DNA from: Aquibaculum sediminis
GTDB taxonomy: Bacteria; Pseudomonadota; Alphaproteobacteria; Kiloniellales; DSM-21159
Length of the DNA: 64,000 nucleotides
Direction: 5' to 3'
NCBI RefSeq assembly: GCF_040712085.1
Contig: NZ_JBFCVK010000008.1
Location: forward strand, 1 to 64,000
The notes beneath the pieces were generated by a model. It saw only the letters and a program-made list of their open reading frames with translations, had not been told where the DNA came from and made no database searches. Shown in pieces: positions 16,420-25,292 of the stretch. The number at the start of each line of letters is the position of its first letter. The first letter of the stretch is position 1. A program made the translations under genes and the position numbers.

Positions 16420-16698
16420 CTGGAGGGGCGCACCATGTCACCAGATAGGCGCGGCACAGAATCACTAACTCCTCGCAAAGGTCTGCCTGCAGCGCCTCAG
16501 GAAACGCTCGAAGACATGGCGCACCGTTCCGAACGGTCACCGGCAGAAAGGTGATGATGGCCAGCGCCAATTTTGTCCAGCGCTGTCCGGGGAGCCTGCG
16601 AATATGGCTATAGCGGGGCATCCAATCGCCGCGGGAAGGCCTTGATCAGGGCTTCCGGTCTAGATTTCTCCAATTCGCGCACCCCCAGACATCATACT

Positions 16699-19600
16699 TT
16701 AGCGCTGGCAGGAATATTCCTGGAGTTTTATGTAAACTACATCCCTCTTAAGATTTGGCGCCGCTTGTATAACTTCGCCTAAACAAGCACCCAATTCATG
16801 AGGTCGCCAAATTTGGTCAGAGATCACGGCATCCAGCAGTGCAACGACATCAAGAGGGAACCGCGTACATAGCCCAGATTCGAGCAGCATATGTAACACG
16901 AAGTGGGGGTGCTCAATCGGTTTCAACCATTCTCGCACTGCAGCAAGGGCCGCTGGGAACTCACCTCTGGCGCTGATCGCCAGACGCGCTAAAGACTCTG
17001 CAAGCCGCGGGCTTACACGTTCACGATCTTTAGGCCAAACCTCCTGCCAAAACGGCTGAACTCGGTTCACCCAAAATTCCTCACGTTGATCGGCAGCACC
17101 CTCGATGGCCTGGTAGAGGGCTTGAGAAGCTTCCTCTAGACCTTCTTGTGGGAGTGCCGCTATCGCGCGGCGGAGATCATCTACACTGTACCCCTCAATC
17201 GGTCCCAGCGCTGCGTAGGTTAAGAACGCTGCAAACTGGTGGCGATGCTCGCCTAGATCAATGTAGCGATTTGCACATTCCAAAAAGTGGGGTTTGAACG
17301 CCTCCAACAAAGGCTGATACAAGCGCGGAGACTGAAGGAAGCCTTCCCAAGCGGCCTTGGCTTCGTCCCGGTCGGTTGTCCAATTGAACCGTGGCAGCAG
17401 GTTACGCTCGGTCCACACGCGGTCGACGCGGAATAGCGCAATCAGTTGAGACGCCAACAAGACCCGACCGTGACGGAACCGACGAACCCTTACGTCGCAC
17501 AGTTGCGTAAAAAACTGGCCAATGTCTGCAGGCAGCCCCTCGCCGTCGTTAGGCTCTCGCTTGAACCAGAGGTTAATTAGTGCCTCGGTAACGCGACCGA
17601 CCGGATGGTTGATCGCCTCCATGACGGGCTGTTCAATTCGGCGACCATCCCCATCTCTGATTCCGACATCATCGTCCAGCGGCAAATTCAGAACACGCTC
17701 GCATATGTGCAGTAGGATCGTCTCGTGCCGGTCGATCGACTTGGATGCAACTTCCAACCATCTCGTTACAGCATGCGCAAGCTCTTGCACCACCGTTTCT
17801 GGCATACCATCCACCAGTGGCGCGCCAAACCGCCAAGAGCGAGCTACCGTGCCATCCTCGCTCCAGACCTGCAGTGCCACCCCCCAGCGTTCCGTGGGCC
17901 ACTTGCCGCGACGCGCCAGATCACAGAGAGCGCATAGGCTATGAAAGAATCGGGTTCGACAGACGTCGGGCCAAGTGTCCTCGTAGAGCGGACTTCGGTC
18001 GGGCTGTCGCTCGACAAGCCATTGCGCGAGGTCGTGCCGCCTTCGCGGGGCGATGTCGACCACCTGGTTCTCTATAAAATCCGGATCCCCCGTACCTGTC
18101 ATCCAAACCAGAAATTCCTCTCGCTCATGCGGTTCGAAGACGAGACCCGGATAGGCAACCGATAGCGCCTCGAAGCGCTCGGCCGCTTCCTTACCCAGGA
18201 CCAAGCCGGAAGCATGAAGTTTGGCCAATCTCAACCAGATGCTGCGATCTCTGATGCTCCGCCACTCCTCCGGTTCCAGATCATCCCGGTATTGCTCACG
18301 CGGCGGACCCTGAAGGATAGCTTGTTCAAGACGAAACTGTGCCTTCCTAGGCAAGCGCCGACCTTGCAGCGCCAACAAGCGCATTAGCTCCCGATGCAAA
18401 TTGGTCGCCCACAACCAACTGCAGTCATCTTTCAGTAGCCAGTCTACCCAATTCTTTGGAGTAATCCCCCCTTCACTGGCGGCGAAAAGACCGAGGCGCT
18501 TGAACGTGGGATAGGGCAATTTAAACCAGGCTGCCGCAACTCGCGATGCTCCGATGCCATCAACACGTCGCATTGCCAGCCAAGCATCCCGTAGGAGTTC
18601 GATCAAGAACACCCAATCGCGGAGTCGCCGGTTCTGCCAGTGTTGGCGGATCGAGGGCAGATCCCAGTGCGATGGGTCATTACGCTCATCAGCCTCACCC
18701 AGTTCTTGCAACAGATCCAACGCATCTCGCAGCAACTGCTGAATGTCCTCCAGCAACGCTGGCAACTCTGGTTGCCACTGCGCATCGAACAAATCACGCA
18801 AGGCCGAGTACACATGATCGGCCGCCAGCACTAGTTCCCAGTCCACTCGATGCCTTACGCGGGTGGGTTCGGCAGTGTTCTCGGGCTCGTATTCCCATCG
18901 GAACGGCTTGCGCAAGCGCACCTTGGGCGACAGCAGTTCGCGCAGCTCCAATCGCATTGTCGCACTCAAACCTTCGTGCTGCAGCCGGCTCTTCCACGAG
19001 AAAAGGTCAACGTCATGCAAAAGCGACTTTACTCGCCCACTTAGGAGCAAACGCCACAGGGTTCGCATTAGGGGTTCGGGGACTGCATTTGGCGCACTGG
19101 CACGGATGTCGGCCAACTCGGCCGTCATTCCGTTACGCTCAAGCTGAGCCAGTTCGGCGAGCCGTTGCTCAATCAAAAAGGCCCACCGCACATGAAGTTG
19201 GCCACCGTGGTCCGCTATCCAGCTCACGAGGCGTGGGTCATTCAGATGCCGCATAAGCCAGCGCCCGAGTTGAAACATGACATTGTCCCACTGCGAGTGG
19301 GAGTTGCCAGCAATGATCAGTTGCATCGGCGGTGCAAGGGGGTATGGGGTCGGGCGGTGGATGAGGCTGAAGCGGAGCTTTTCGTCAACCTGGTCGCACG
19401 AAGGCACCCCGAAACGGGCAAGATCAGCGTGCCCGTATCGTTCGAACGTGAATGCATCGAGCAGCCACTCCAGTGAAGGCACCGGATTGAACTCTGCGAA
19501 ACGCTTGGCCGGCAGCCCGGTCCAATCCGACAAGGCCCACAGCATCCGTCCCACGAAATCATCCTGCTGGGTGCTGGCCGACGGCCGAGCGAGGGCATGT

Positions 19601-20520
19601 GCCACGACTATGCGCTCCTTGCCCGTTACACCATCACGGTAGGTATCTGCCCAGGCTTGCAATGTCTTGTGCAGCGCCGAATGGTCATTCGTACCGGCAG
19701 CCACAGAGTACAGAATTGGCGTGACGCCCTTCGCCTTCCATTCATTGATCTCGCGCGCTTCCTCACCCGGTTCGCAGCCGCCTAGTGCCCAAAACTGCGA
19801 TGTTACTTCGCCTAACATACGATCTGCTGCCAACGCATCCATCATGTAGCGCAGAACAGGGTCATTGATGCTGTAACCGACGAAGCACACTGCGTAGTTG
19901 CGAAACAACTCGCTTACGAAACGGGCTGCCCATCGTTCGGTAAGGTAGGCCAGACCGAAATCACCACTAGTAACTACCAACCGATGCAATGCTATCTGGT
20001 CACCACTTCGAGGCATCAGCCCATGTAGATATACTAATCCATCCCAGCGGCTGTCTTTTGGGATAGGCAGCATCGGCGCGGCATACCCGTGGAACCTTTG
20101 CCGTGTACGCTTGGCTGCGACGTGAAAGAGGCGGTCAAAGTTAGTAGTCACCAGCCTAAGTGCGCCAGCACGGTTACGCCCAAGTCTCAGCAACGCAGCA
20201 TGTGTATCGGTGGCACCCTTGCGGCGCAGCTTTGGCTTCAGAACCTGGGTCAGCGCTCGACGCACATCAAGACGCTGCCCGGGAAGACGCCGTTCCAGCA
20301 GATCCAAGGTCGCGTCATATCGCTCACTCTCAAATGCTTGTAGCTCGCTCTCAAAGAAAGTGGTTCCGTTTAGCCTATAGATCTCCTCCACTAATCCCTT
20401 GTAGCCTGGAAGACCGGCAGGATAGGAAATCCCAGCACCGCAGAAAAATACTAGGCGCCCCTCTTCATGCGCCTGCAACAAGCCGTCTGGAATGTCCGGG
20501 CCGTTGGTTTTGAACTGCAC
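16699..20520 (-). CDS. SIR2-domain protein, probable anti-phage defence effector
   Basis: A 1273-residue protein with an N-terminal SIR2_2-type domain (about residues 15-290). The NAD-binding GAGIS is at 28-32, TTNFDRL at 125-131, the HG of VYLHGLM at 166-167, and the family-typical FVGYSINDPVLRY at 213-225. The remaining 950 or so residues are largely helical and rich in Trp, Arg and Leu (for example WVNRVQPFWQEVWPKDRERV, WRPHELGACLGEVIQAAP). I do not recognise a second catalytic domain; architectures of this size recall DSR-type and SIR2-DUF4020 proteins, in which NAD depletion follows phage sensing by the C-terminal part. It starts with GTG after GGGGAGGGGGA. Codon use is less GC-rich than its neighbours, and it lies alone between a conserved membrane-protein gene and the 3' end of guaA, which suggests horizontal gain. 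Confidence 0.8.
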   Translation of the reverse strand: MQFKTNGPDIPDGLLQAHEEGRLVFFCGAGISYPAGLPGYKGLVEEIYRLNGTTFFESELQAFESERYDATLDLLERRLPGQRLDVRRALTQVLKPKLRRKGATDTHAALLRLGRNRAGALRLVTTNFDRLFHVAAKRTRQRFHGYAAPMLPIPKDSRWDGLVYLHGLMPRSGDQIALHRLVVTSGDFGLAYLTERWAARFVSELFRNYAVCFVGYSINDPVLRYMMDALAADRMLGEVTSQFWALGGCEPGEEAREINEWKAKGVTPILYSVAAGTNDHSALHKTLQAWADTYRDGVTGKERIVVAHALARPSASTQQDDFVGRMLWALSDWTGLPAKRFAEFNPVPSLEWLLDAFTFERYGHADLARFGVPSCDQVDEKLRFSLIHRPTPYPLAPPMQLIIAGNSHSQWDNVMFQLGRWLMRHLNDPRLVSWIADHGGQLHVRWAFLIEQRLAELAQLERNGMTAELADIRASAPNAVPEPLMRTLWRLLLSGRVKSLLHDVDLFSWKSRLQHEGLSATMRLELRELLSPKVRLRKPFRWEYEPENTAEPTRVRHRVDWELVLAADHVYSALRDLFDAQWQPELPALLEDIQQLLRDALDLLQELGEADERNDPSHWDLPSIRQHWQNRRLRDWVFLIELLRDAWLAMRRVDGIGASRVAAAWFKLPYPTFKRLGLFAASEGGITPKNWVDWLLKDDCSWLWATNLHRELMRLLALQGRRLPRKAQFRLEQAILQGPPREQYRDDLEPEEWRSIRDRSIWLRLAKLHASGLVLGKEAAERFEALSVAYPGLVFEPHEREEFLVWMTGTGDPDFIENQVVDIAPRRRHDLAQWLVERQPDRSPLYEDTWPDVCRTRFFHSLCALCDLARRGKWPTERWGVALQVWSEDGTVARSWRFGAPLVDGMPETVVQELAHAVTRWLEVASKSIDRHETILLHICERVLNLPLDDDVGIRDGDGRRIEQPVMEAINHPVGRVTEALINLWFKREPNDGEGLPADIGQFFTQLCDVRVRRFRHGRVLLASQLIALFRVDRVWTERNLLPRFNWTTDRDEAKAAWEGFLQSPRLYQPLLEAFKPHFLECANRYIDLGEHRHQFAAFLTYAALGPIEGYSVDDLRRAIAALPQEGLEEASQALYQAIEGAADQREEFWVNRVQPFWQEVWPKDRERVSPRLAESLARLAISARGEFPAALAAVREWLKPIEHPHFVLHMLLESGLCTRFPLDVVALLDAVISDQIWRPHELGACLGEVIQAAPNLKRDVVYIKLQEYSCQR

Positions 20521-21052
20521 TCCCCCTCCCCTGGAACTCGCTTAGTCCCCCATCGTCTATGAGCAACAATATCCGACCCTACGAATACCTTATAGCTCTA
20601 TCACGGCGCCAATGCTTGGCGCACGCTAGTTATCCGTGTCCACAACGGCGACAACCTCGAACCGAAGCGGTGTGCGGCCAAAGTGCAATGAATTTACGCT
20701 CAAAAGTTCCTGAAAACGATCAAGATCGATATCAATAATAACTACAATAACATTGCTGTTTCGGCTCACTTTCTATGATTAAATCAAATTATACTACAAT
20801 ATTACGTTGTGATTTAAATAAGTAATATATAATATTCTCACACATCTTCTAGAAATATTATTACTGTGCTAGTTATTTTTCTGAGATCGCTAGCATATCA
20901 CAAAAGTCCGCCACTAACTTTATGGTTCTCAGGCAGATTGTCAGCAGTCTCAGCTGCTGCAACCATGTACAAACAAAGCTAACGATGGGTGTGCGCTGTA
21001 GGCTTGCGAATGAACTCGCACCTGATCGCGCTAGCGGATACCAGCTGCCACC
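20521..21052. other. AT-rich intergenic stretch between the SIR2 gene and guaA
   Basis: About 530 bases with no firm gene. The middle part (about 20700-20900) is strikingly AT-rich for this genome, with runs such as TAAGTAATATATAATATTC. It may hold the SIR2 gene promoter or be the scar of an inserted element. A short minus-strand frame at 20626-20769 is listed separately. I searched for a copy of the guaA 3' end as an attachment site near 16420-16700 and saw none. Confidence 0.6.
20626..20769 (-). CDS. Possible 47-residue protein (low confidence)
   Basis: A GTG-initiated frame encodes a hydrophobic opening (NVIVVIIDIDLDRFQELLSV) then NSLHFGRTPLRFEVVAVVDT. The pattern loosely recalls the first strand-helix-strand of a family-2 glycosyltransferase, ending where such a domain would continue. 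A TATAAT box lies about 22 bases upstream. The residue pattern looks coding, but there is no strong ribosome binding site and no identified homologue; it could be a 5' remnant of a lost gene. Confidence 0.25.
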   Translation of the reverse strand: MSRNSNVIVVIIDIDLDRFQELLSVNSLHFGRTPLRFEVVAVVDTDN

Positions 21053-22603
21053 TCACTCCCACTCAATCGTCCCCGGCGGCTTGCTCGTCACGTCATAGAC
21101 CACCCGGTTGATCCCCCGTACTTCGTTGATGATCCGGGTTGCCACCGCCGAGAGGAAGGCGTGGTCGAAGGGGTAGGAGTCCGCCGTCATGCCGTCGGTT
21201 GAGGTGACGGCGCGGAGCGCGCAGACCTTGTCGTAGGAGCGGGCGTCGCCCATCACGCCGACGGTGCGCACCGGCAGCAGCACGGCGAAAGCCTGCCAGA
21301 TGGCGTCGTAGAGGCCGGCCTTGCGGATCTCCTCGAGATAGATGGCATCGGCCTTGCGCAGGATGTCGCAGTCCTCGCGCGTCACCTCCCCGGGGATGCG
21401 GATGGCCAGGCCCGGGCCCGGGAAGGGGTGGCGGCCGACCAGAGTCTCGGGCAGGCCGAGCTCGCGGCCGAGCTCGCGCACCTCGTCCTTGAAGAGCTCG
21501 CGCAGGGGTTCGACCAGGGCCATGCGCATGCGCTCGGGCAGGCCGCCGACATTGTGGTGGCTCTTGATGGTGACCGAGGGCCCCCCGGTGAAGGAAACGC
21601 TCTCGATCACGTCGGGATAGAGGGTGCCCTGCGCCAGGAAGTCGGCACCGCCCGCCTTGGCCGCCTCCTCCTCGAAGACCTCGATGAAGGTGTTGCCGAT
21701 GATCTTGCGCTTTTTCTCCGGGTCGGTGACGCCGGCGAGCTTGCCGAGGAAGAGCTCCGAGGCGTCGCGGGCGACCAGGGGGATGTTGTAGTGGTCTCGG
21801 AAGACCTCCACCACCTGCGCCGCCTCGCCGGCGCGCAGCAGGCCGTGGTCGACGAAAATGCAGGTCAGGCGCTCGCCGATCGCCTCGTGGATCAGCACGG
21901 CGGCGACCGAGGAGTCGACGCCGCCGGACAGGCCGCAGATCACCCGCCCCTCCGGCCCCACCTGGGCGCGGATGGCGGCGATGGCCTGTTCGCGGAAGGC
22001 GGCCATGGTCCAGTCGCCGGCACAGCCGCAGATGCGGTGCGCGAAGTTGGCGATCAGCTTCGCACCGTCGGGCGTGTGCATGACCTCGGGATGGAACTGA
22101 ACGCCGTAATAGCGCCGGGCATCGTCGGCCACGGCGGCGCAGGGCGCCCCCTCCGAGGTGCCCACGACCCGGAAGCCTTGCGGCAGGCGCACAACGCGGT
22201 CGCCGTGGCTCATCCAGACCTGGTGGCGCTCGCCCGGCTGCCACAGCCCCTCGAAGAGCCCGCAAGACTCGCGAATGTCCAGGAAGGCGCGGCCGAACTC
22301 CTGATGGTCCGAGCCCTCGACCTCGCCGCCGAGCTGACGGGTCATGGTCTGCTGCCCGTAGCAGATGCCGAGGATCGGAAGGCCGAGCTCGAAGACCAGC
22401 TCCGGGGCGCGCGGCGAGCCCTCCGCCGTGGTCGAGGCTGGGCTGCCGGAGAGGATGATGCCTTTGGCGCCGAAGTCGCGGATGCGCTGCGGCTCGGCAT
22501 TGAAGGGGATGATTTCGCAGTAGACGCCGCTTTCGCGCACCCGGCGGGCGATGAGCTGCGTGACCTGCGAGCCGAAGTCGAGGATGAGGATGCGGTCGGT
22601 CAT
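21053..22603 (-). CDS. guaA: GMP synthase (glutamine-hydrolysing)
   Basis: A 516-residue two-domain enzyme making GMP from XMP, ATP and glutamine, the last step of guanine nucleotide synthesis in the cytoplasm. The N-terminal class I amidotransferase carries the nucleophile Cys81 in GICYGQQ and the His-Glu pair in YGVQFHPEV. The synthetase domain has the PP-loop GLSGGVDSS and the C-terminal dimerisation part ends in the conserved PPGTIEWE. Length is normal. guaA 3' ends are known integration sites for genomic islands, and the SIR2 gene lies directly beyond this one. Confidence 0.97.
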   Translation of the reverse strand: MTDRILILDFGSQVTQLIARRVRESGVYCEIIPFNAEPQRIRDFGAKGIILSGSPASTTAEGSPRAPELVFELGLPILGICYGQQTMTRQLGGEVEGSDHQEFGRAFLDIRESCGLFEGLWQPGERHQVWMSHGDRVVRLPQGFRVVGTSEGAPCAAVADDARRYYGVQFHPEVMHTPDGAKLIANFAHRICGCAGDWTMAAFREQAIAAIRAQVGPEGRVICGLSGGVDSSVAAVLIHEAIGERLTCIFVDHGLLRAGEAAQVVEVFRDHYNIPLVARDASELFLGKLAGVTDPEKKRKIIGNTFIEVFEEEAAKAGGADFLAQGTLYPDVIESVSFTGGPSVTIKSHHNVGGLPERMRMALVEPLRELFKDEVRELGRELGLPETLVGRHPFPGPGLAIRIPGEVTREDCDILRKADAIYLEEIRKAGLYDAIWQAFAVLLPVRTVGVMGDARSYDKVCALRAVTSTDGMTADSYPFDHAFLSAVATRIINEVRGINRVVYDVTSKPPGTIEWE

Positions 22604-22712
22604 GGGGCTAGATAGCCGATTCCGCCCCGGGAGTCAGCTATGCGAGTCAGCGTCTCTCGCAGCGGTGATACGGGTGTCTTGGCAGGCGGCGCCGGGCGCG
22701 CCATGCTGGGTC

Positions 22713-22958
22713 ATGCTCGAACCCTGGATGGCCTGGACGATCCTGATCCTCGGCTGGGTGCTGCCGATGCTCCACATCGCCTTAGCACCGAGCGGTGGCT
22801 CCTGGCTGCCGCCGCCGGGCAGCGGCTGCCCGCTGGGCCCGCGCGTCGGCTGGCTGGTGCTGGTGCTGCTCACCGGGCCGCTGGGCTGGCTGGCCTTCCG
22901 GCGCGCCCGGCGACGCATGGCGGGTCGGCGCATGGCGGGTCGGGACCTCAAGTCTTGA
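22713..22958 (+). CDS. Small two-helix membrane protein, hypothetical
   Basis: An 81-residue protein with two hydrophobic segments (WMAWTILILGWVLPMLHIAL and VGWLVLVLLTGPLGWLAF) joined by a Gly/Pro-rich loop (APSGGSWLPPPGSGCPLGP) and a basic cytoplasmic tail. I do not recognise a characterised family. It is divergent from guaA and its last 11 bases overlap the 3' end of the convergent DUF1192 gene. The ribosome binding site is weak. Confidence 0.6.
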   Translation: MLEPWMAWTILILGWVLPMLHIALAPSGGSWLPPPGSGCPLGPRVGWLVLVLLTGPLGWLAFRRARRRMAGRRMAGRDLKS

Positions 22959-23130
22959 ACAGGTTCTCCACCGTGCCACGGTAGTCGGTCTTGTCGGCGA
23001 TCTTGGCGCGGACCCTTTCGGCCTCCTGCTCCAAGTCGGCCAGATAGTCGTTCAGCTCCTCGACACCCATCAGGTCCAGGTCGCGCGGCTTCGGCTTGGC
23101 CGCACGCGGTTCCAGGTCATCGCGGTCCAT
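22948..23130 (-). CDS. DUF1192 family protein
   Basis: A 60-residue protein matching the small alphaproteobacterial DUF1192 family: the core LMGVEELNDYLADLEQEAER is a short coiled-coil-like helix, followed by VRAKIADKTDYRGTVENLFK. Function is unknown. It is divergent from the quinone oxidoreductase gene, a frequent pairing in alphaproteobacteria. Its translation-start region contains an unusual run of four Shine-Dalgarno-like tandem repeats. Confidence 0.88.
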   Translation of the reverse strand: MDRDDLEPRAAKPKPRDLDLMGVEELNDYLADLEQEAERVRAKIADKTDYRGTVENLFKT

Positions 23131-23136
23131 GGGGCC

Positions 23137-23170
23137 CTCCTTTCGCTCCTTCGCTCCTTTGCTCCTTTGC
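23137..23170 (-). repeat. Tandem 8-9-bp repeats carrying Shine-Dalgarno cores
   Basis: Read on the minus strand this is GCAAAGGA, GCAAAGGA, GCGAAGGA, GCGAAAGGA, GG, ending 6 bases before the ATG of the DUF1192 gene. Each unit contains an AAGGAG-type ribosome binding site. Simple repeats in this position can change copy number by slippage. Confidence 0.8.
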
Positions 23171-23182
23171 TGGCGCGAGCTT

Positions 23183-23213
23183 AGACCGGATCGCGTTCAA
23201 TCTGAACCACAAG
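23183..23213. repeat. Half-copy of the GGATCGC palindrome family
   Basis: The 31 bases AGACCGGATCGCGTTCAATC...CCACAAG match 49136-49166 at 30 of 31 positions. At 49136 this is the left arm of a 60-bp palindrome; here the right arm is missing and CTGAACCACAA is repeated instead. It lies in the divergent gap between the DUF1192 and quinone oxidoreductase genes. Confidence 0.8.
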
Positions 23214-23357
23214 CTGAACCACAAAGTTCTGGCGGGGCGATGCTTGTCCACCCGGCGTGCAGGGTCTAAGTCCCTGGGACGAAGCAAGCGCCCGGCCGGG
23301 CACGCGACGGATCCGGCGCCGGGACGCTGACAGAACCCAAGGTGCAGGAGAGAGGCC

Positions 23358-24368
23358 ATGAGCGCTTTGCCCGAGACGATGCAGGCAATCGAGATCAAGC
23401 AGCCCGGCGGACCGGAGGTGCTGCAGGCGGCGCAGCGGCCGGTGCCGACACCGGGTCCGGGCGAGGTGCTGATCCGCGTGGCCGCTGCCGGGGTCAATCG
23501 GCCGGACGTCTTCCAGCGCCAGGGCAACTATGCCCCGCCGCCCGGCGCCACCGACATTCCCGGACTGGAACTGGCCGGCGAGATCGTCGCCTGCGGCGAG
23601 GGTGTGCAGTCCTGGTCCGCGGGTGATCAGGTCTGCGCCCTGGTGTCCGGCGGCGGCTATGCCGAATACTGCGTGGCCCCGGCGGCCCAGTGCCTGCCCC
23701 TGCCGCGCGGCTTGGGCCTCCTGGAGGCAGCTGCCCTGCCGGAAAACTACTTCACGGTCTGGTCGAACGTCTTCGACCGCGGGGGCTTGCGCGAGGGCGA
23801 GGTCATCCTGATCCACGGCGGCAGCTCGGGTATCGGCACCACCGCCATCCAGCTTGCCAAGGCCTACGGCGCGCGGGTCTTCGCCACCGCCGGCAGCGAC
23901 GAGAAGTGCCGGACCTGTGAGGAGCTGGGGGCCGAAAAGGGCATCAACTACCGCAACGAGGACTTCGTCGAAGCGGTACGCGAGGCGACCGCCGATGCGA
24001 GCGAGGGCAAGGGCGCCGACCTGATCCTGGACATGGTGGGCGGCGACTACATCCCGCGCGACCTGCGCCTGCTGCGCCCCGACGGCCGGCTGGTCCTGAT
24101 CGCGTTTCTGGGCGGCTCCAAGGCGGAGGTCGACTTCCAGAAACTCATGGTCAATCGCCTGACCATCACCGGCTCGACCCTGCGGCCACGGCCCATCTCC
24201 TTCAAGGCAGCGATTGCCGCCAACCTGCAGGCCAAGATCTGGCCGATGCTGGAATCGGGTCAGGTGCGCCCCCTGATCCACCGCACCTTTCCCCTGGCAC
24301 AGGCGGCCGAAGCCCATGCGCTGATGGAAAGCAGCAGCCACATCGGCAAGATCATGCTGACCACCTGA
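23358..24368 (+). CDS. NAD(P)H-quinone oxidoreductase, PIG3-type zeta-crystallin family
   Basis: A 336-residue medium-chain dehydrogenase/reductase lacking the zinc ligands of alcohol dehydrogenases. Motifs are AAGVNRPDVFQRQGNY and PGLELAGEIVACGEGV in the catalytic domain, and LIHGGSSGIGTTAIQLAKAY (coenzyme loop) in the Rossmann domain, with the PIG3 signature VDFQKLMVNRLTITGSTLRP. It reduces quinones or similar electrophiles using NADPH. The ATG at 23358 follows AGGAGAGAGGCC. Its neighbours (DUF1192 upstream, TrcR downstream) match a conserved alphaproteobacterial order. Confidence 0.92.
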   Translation: MSALPETMQAIEIKQPGGPEVLQAAQRPVPTPGPGEVLIRVAAAGVNRPDVFQRQGNYAPPPGATDIPGLELAGEIVACGEGVQSWSAGDQVCALVSGGGYAEYCVAPAAQCLPLPRGLGLLEAAALPENYFTVWSNVFDRGGLREGEVILIHGGSSGIGTTAIQLAKAYGARVFATAGSDEKCRTCEELGAEKGINYRNEDFVEAVREATADASEGKGADLILDMVGGDYIPRDLRLLRPDGRLVLIAFLGGSKAEVDFQKLMVNRLTITGSTLRPRPISFKAAIAANLQAKIWPMLESGQVRPLIHRTFPLAQAAEAHALMESSSHIGKIMLTT

Positions 24369-24540
24369 TCGGGAAAAGGGCCGGCAGATGGGGCGGGAAG
24401 ATAAAGCTTGCCCTTTAACCGCCAGCGGCAAGGCTTTATATAGCCGCCCAAGGTTCAATTCCCGATAACCCAGCAAGCGTCACCCTCGGGGGAGGCGCGG
24501 CGACGAGCCGAAGGTCGGCCCGGCGCCTGAGGAGAAAGCC

Positions 24541-25170
24541 ATGCAACAATACCCGCTGATGCCCAAGGCCACCGCGGTCTGGCTGATCGAAAACACCGCG
24601 CTCAGCTTCAAGCAGATCGCCGATTTCTGCGGCCTGCACGAGCTGGAGGTCCAGGGCATCGCCGACGGCGAGGTGGCGACCGGCATTCAGGGCCAGGATC
24701 CCGTTGCCACCAACCAGATCGACAAGGAAGAGCTGGATCTGGCGCAACAGAACGCCAACCACCGCCTGCGCCTGAAGCGTCAGGATCTGCCGCAACCGAC
24801 CAAGCGGACCAAGGGCCCGCGCTACACCCCGGTGGCCAAGCGCCAGGACAAGCCCGACGGCATCGCCTGGCTGGTGCGCAATCATCCGGAGCTGAAGGAT
24901 GTGCAGATCGCCAAGCTGATCGGCACCACCAAGACGACGATCCAGTCGGTGCGTGACCGCAGCCACTGGAACTCGCCGAACATCCGGCCGCGCGATCCGG
25001 TCCTGCTGGGGCTGTGCAGCCAGTCGGAGCTGAATCAGGCCATCGGCAAGGCCAAGGAAGAGGCCGAGCGCACGGGCCAGATCCCGAACCCGCCGGTCGA
25101 GCCGGAACCGGAAGCCCCGAGCGATGCCGGCAACCGCCCGGACCTCTCGATCTTCAAGCTGCCGGAGTAG
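24541..25170 (+). CDS. trcR: Cell-cycle transcriptional regulator TrcR (DUF1013)
   Basis: A 209-residue DUF1013 protein with two similar helix-turn-helix-like halves: MPKATAVWLIENTALSFKQI then ADFCGLHELEVQGIADGEVA, and GIAWLVRNHPELKDVQIAKL then IGTTKTTIQSVRDRSHW. It ends in an acidic Pro-rich linker and RPDLSIFKLPE. The family is restricted to alphaproteobacteria, where TrcR is tied to cell-cycle-dependent transcription. GGAGAAAGCC precedes the ATG. Upstream (24400-24440) an imperfect inverted repeat around AAGCTTGCC/GGCAAGGCTT and a TATATA element suggest its own regulated promoter. Confidence 0.92.
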   Translation: MQQYPLMPKATAVWLIENTALSFKQIADFCGLHELEVQGIADGEVATGIQGQDPVATNQIDKEELDLAQQNANHRLRLKRQDLPQPTKRTKGPRYTPVAKRQDKPDGIAWLVRNHPELKDVQIAKLIGTTKTTIQSVRDRSHWNSPNIRPRDPVLLGLCSQSELNQAIGKAKEEAERTGQIPNPPVEPEPEAPSDAGNRPDLSIFKLPE

Positions 25171-25292
25171 GCGAGCGCGATCATCGAACCGCTGCGGCAG
25201 GCGCCGCGGGGGCCGGTGCGAACCGGGCGGCGCCCTGCCCCTTTGAAAGGCCTTTGACACCGCCCGCGGTCGGATCGAATGCTACAGGGGAA

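Noticed and set aside
16435..16554. A 39-codon plus-strand frame (MSPDRRGTESLTPRKG...) with a good GGAGGGG ribosome binding site
   Set aside because: The site is attractive, but the residues are low in pattern and there is no supporting context; too short to claim.
16412..16621. A 69-codon minus-strand frame between the YczE-like gene and the SIR2 gene
   Set aside because: No ribosome binding site, no family pattern, and it overlaps the end of the YczE-like gene.
22551..22712. Upstream extension of the small membrane-protein frame at 22713
   Set aside because: It overlaps the guaA start and its promoter region, and the hydrophobic pattern begins only at the ATG at 22713.
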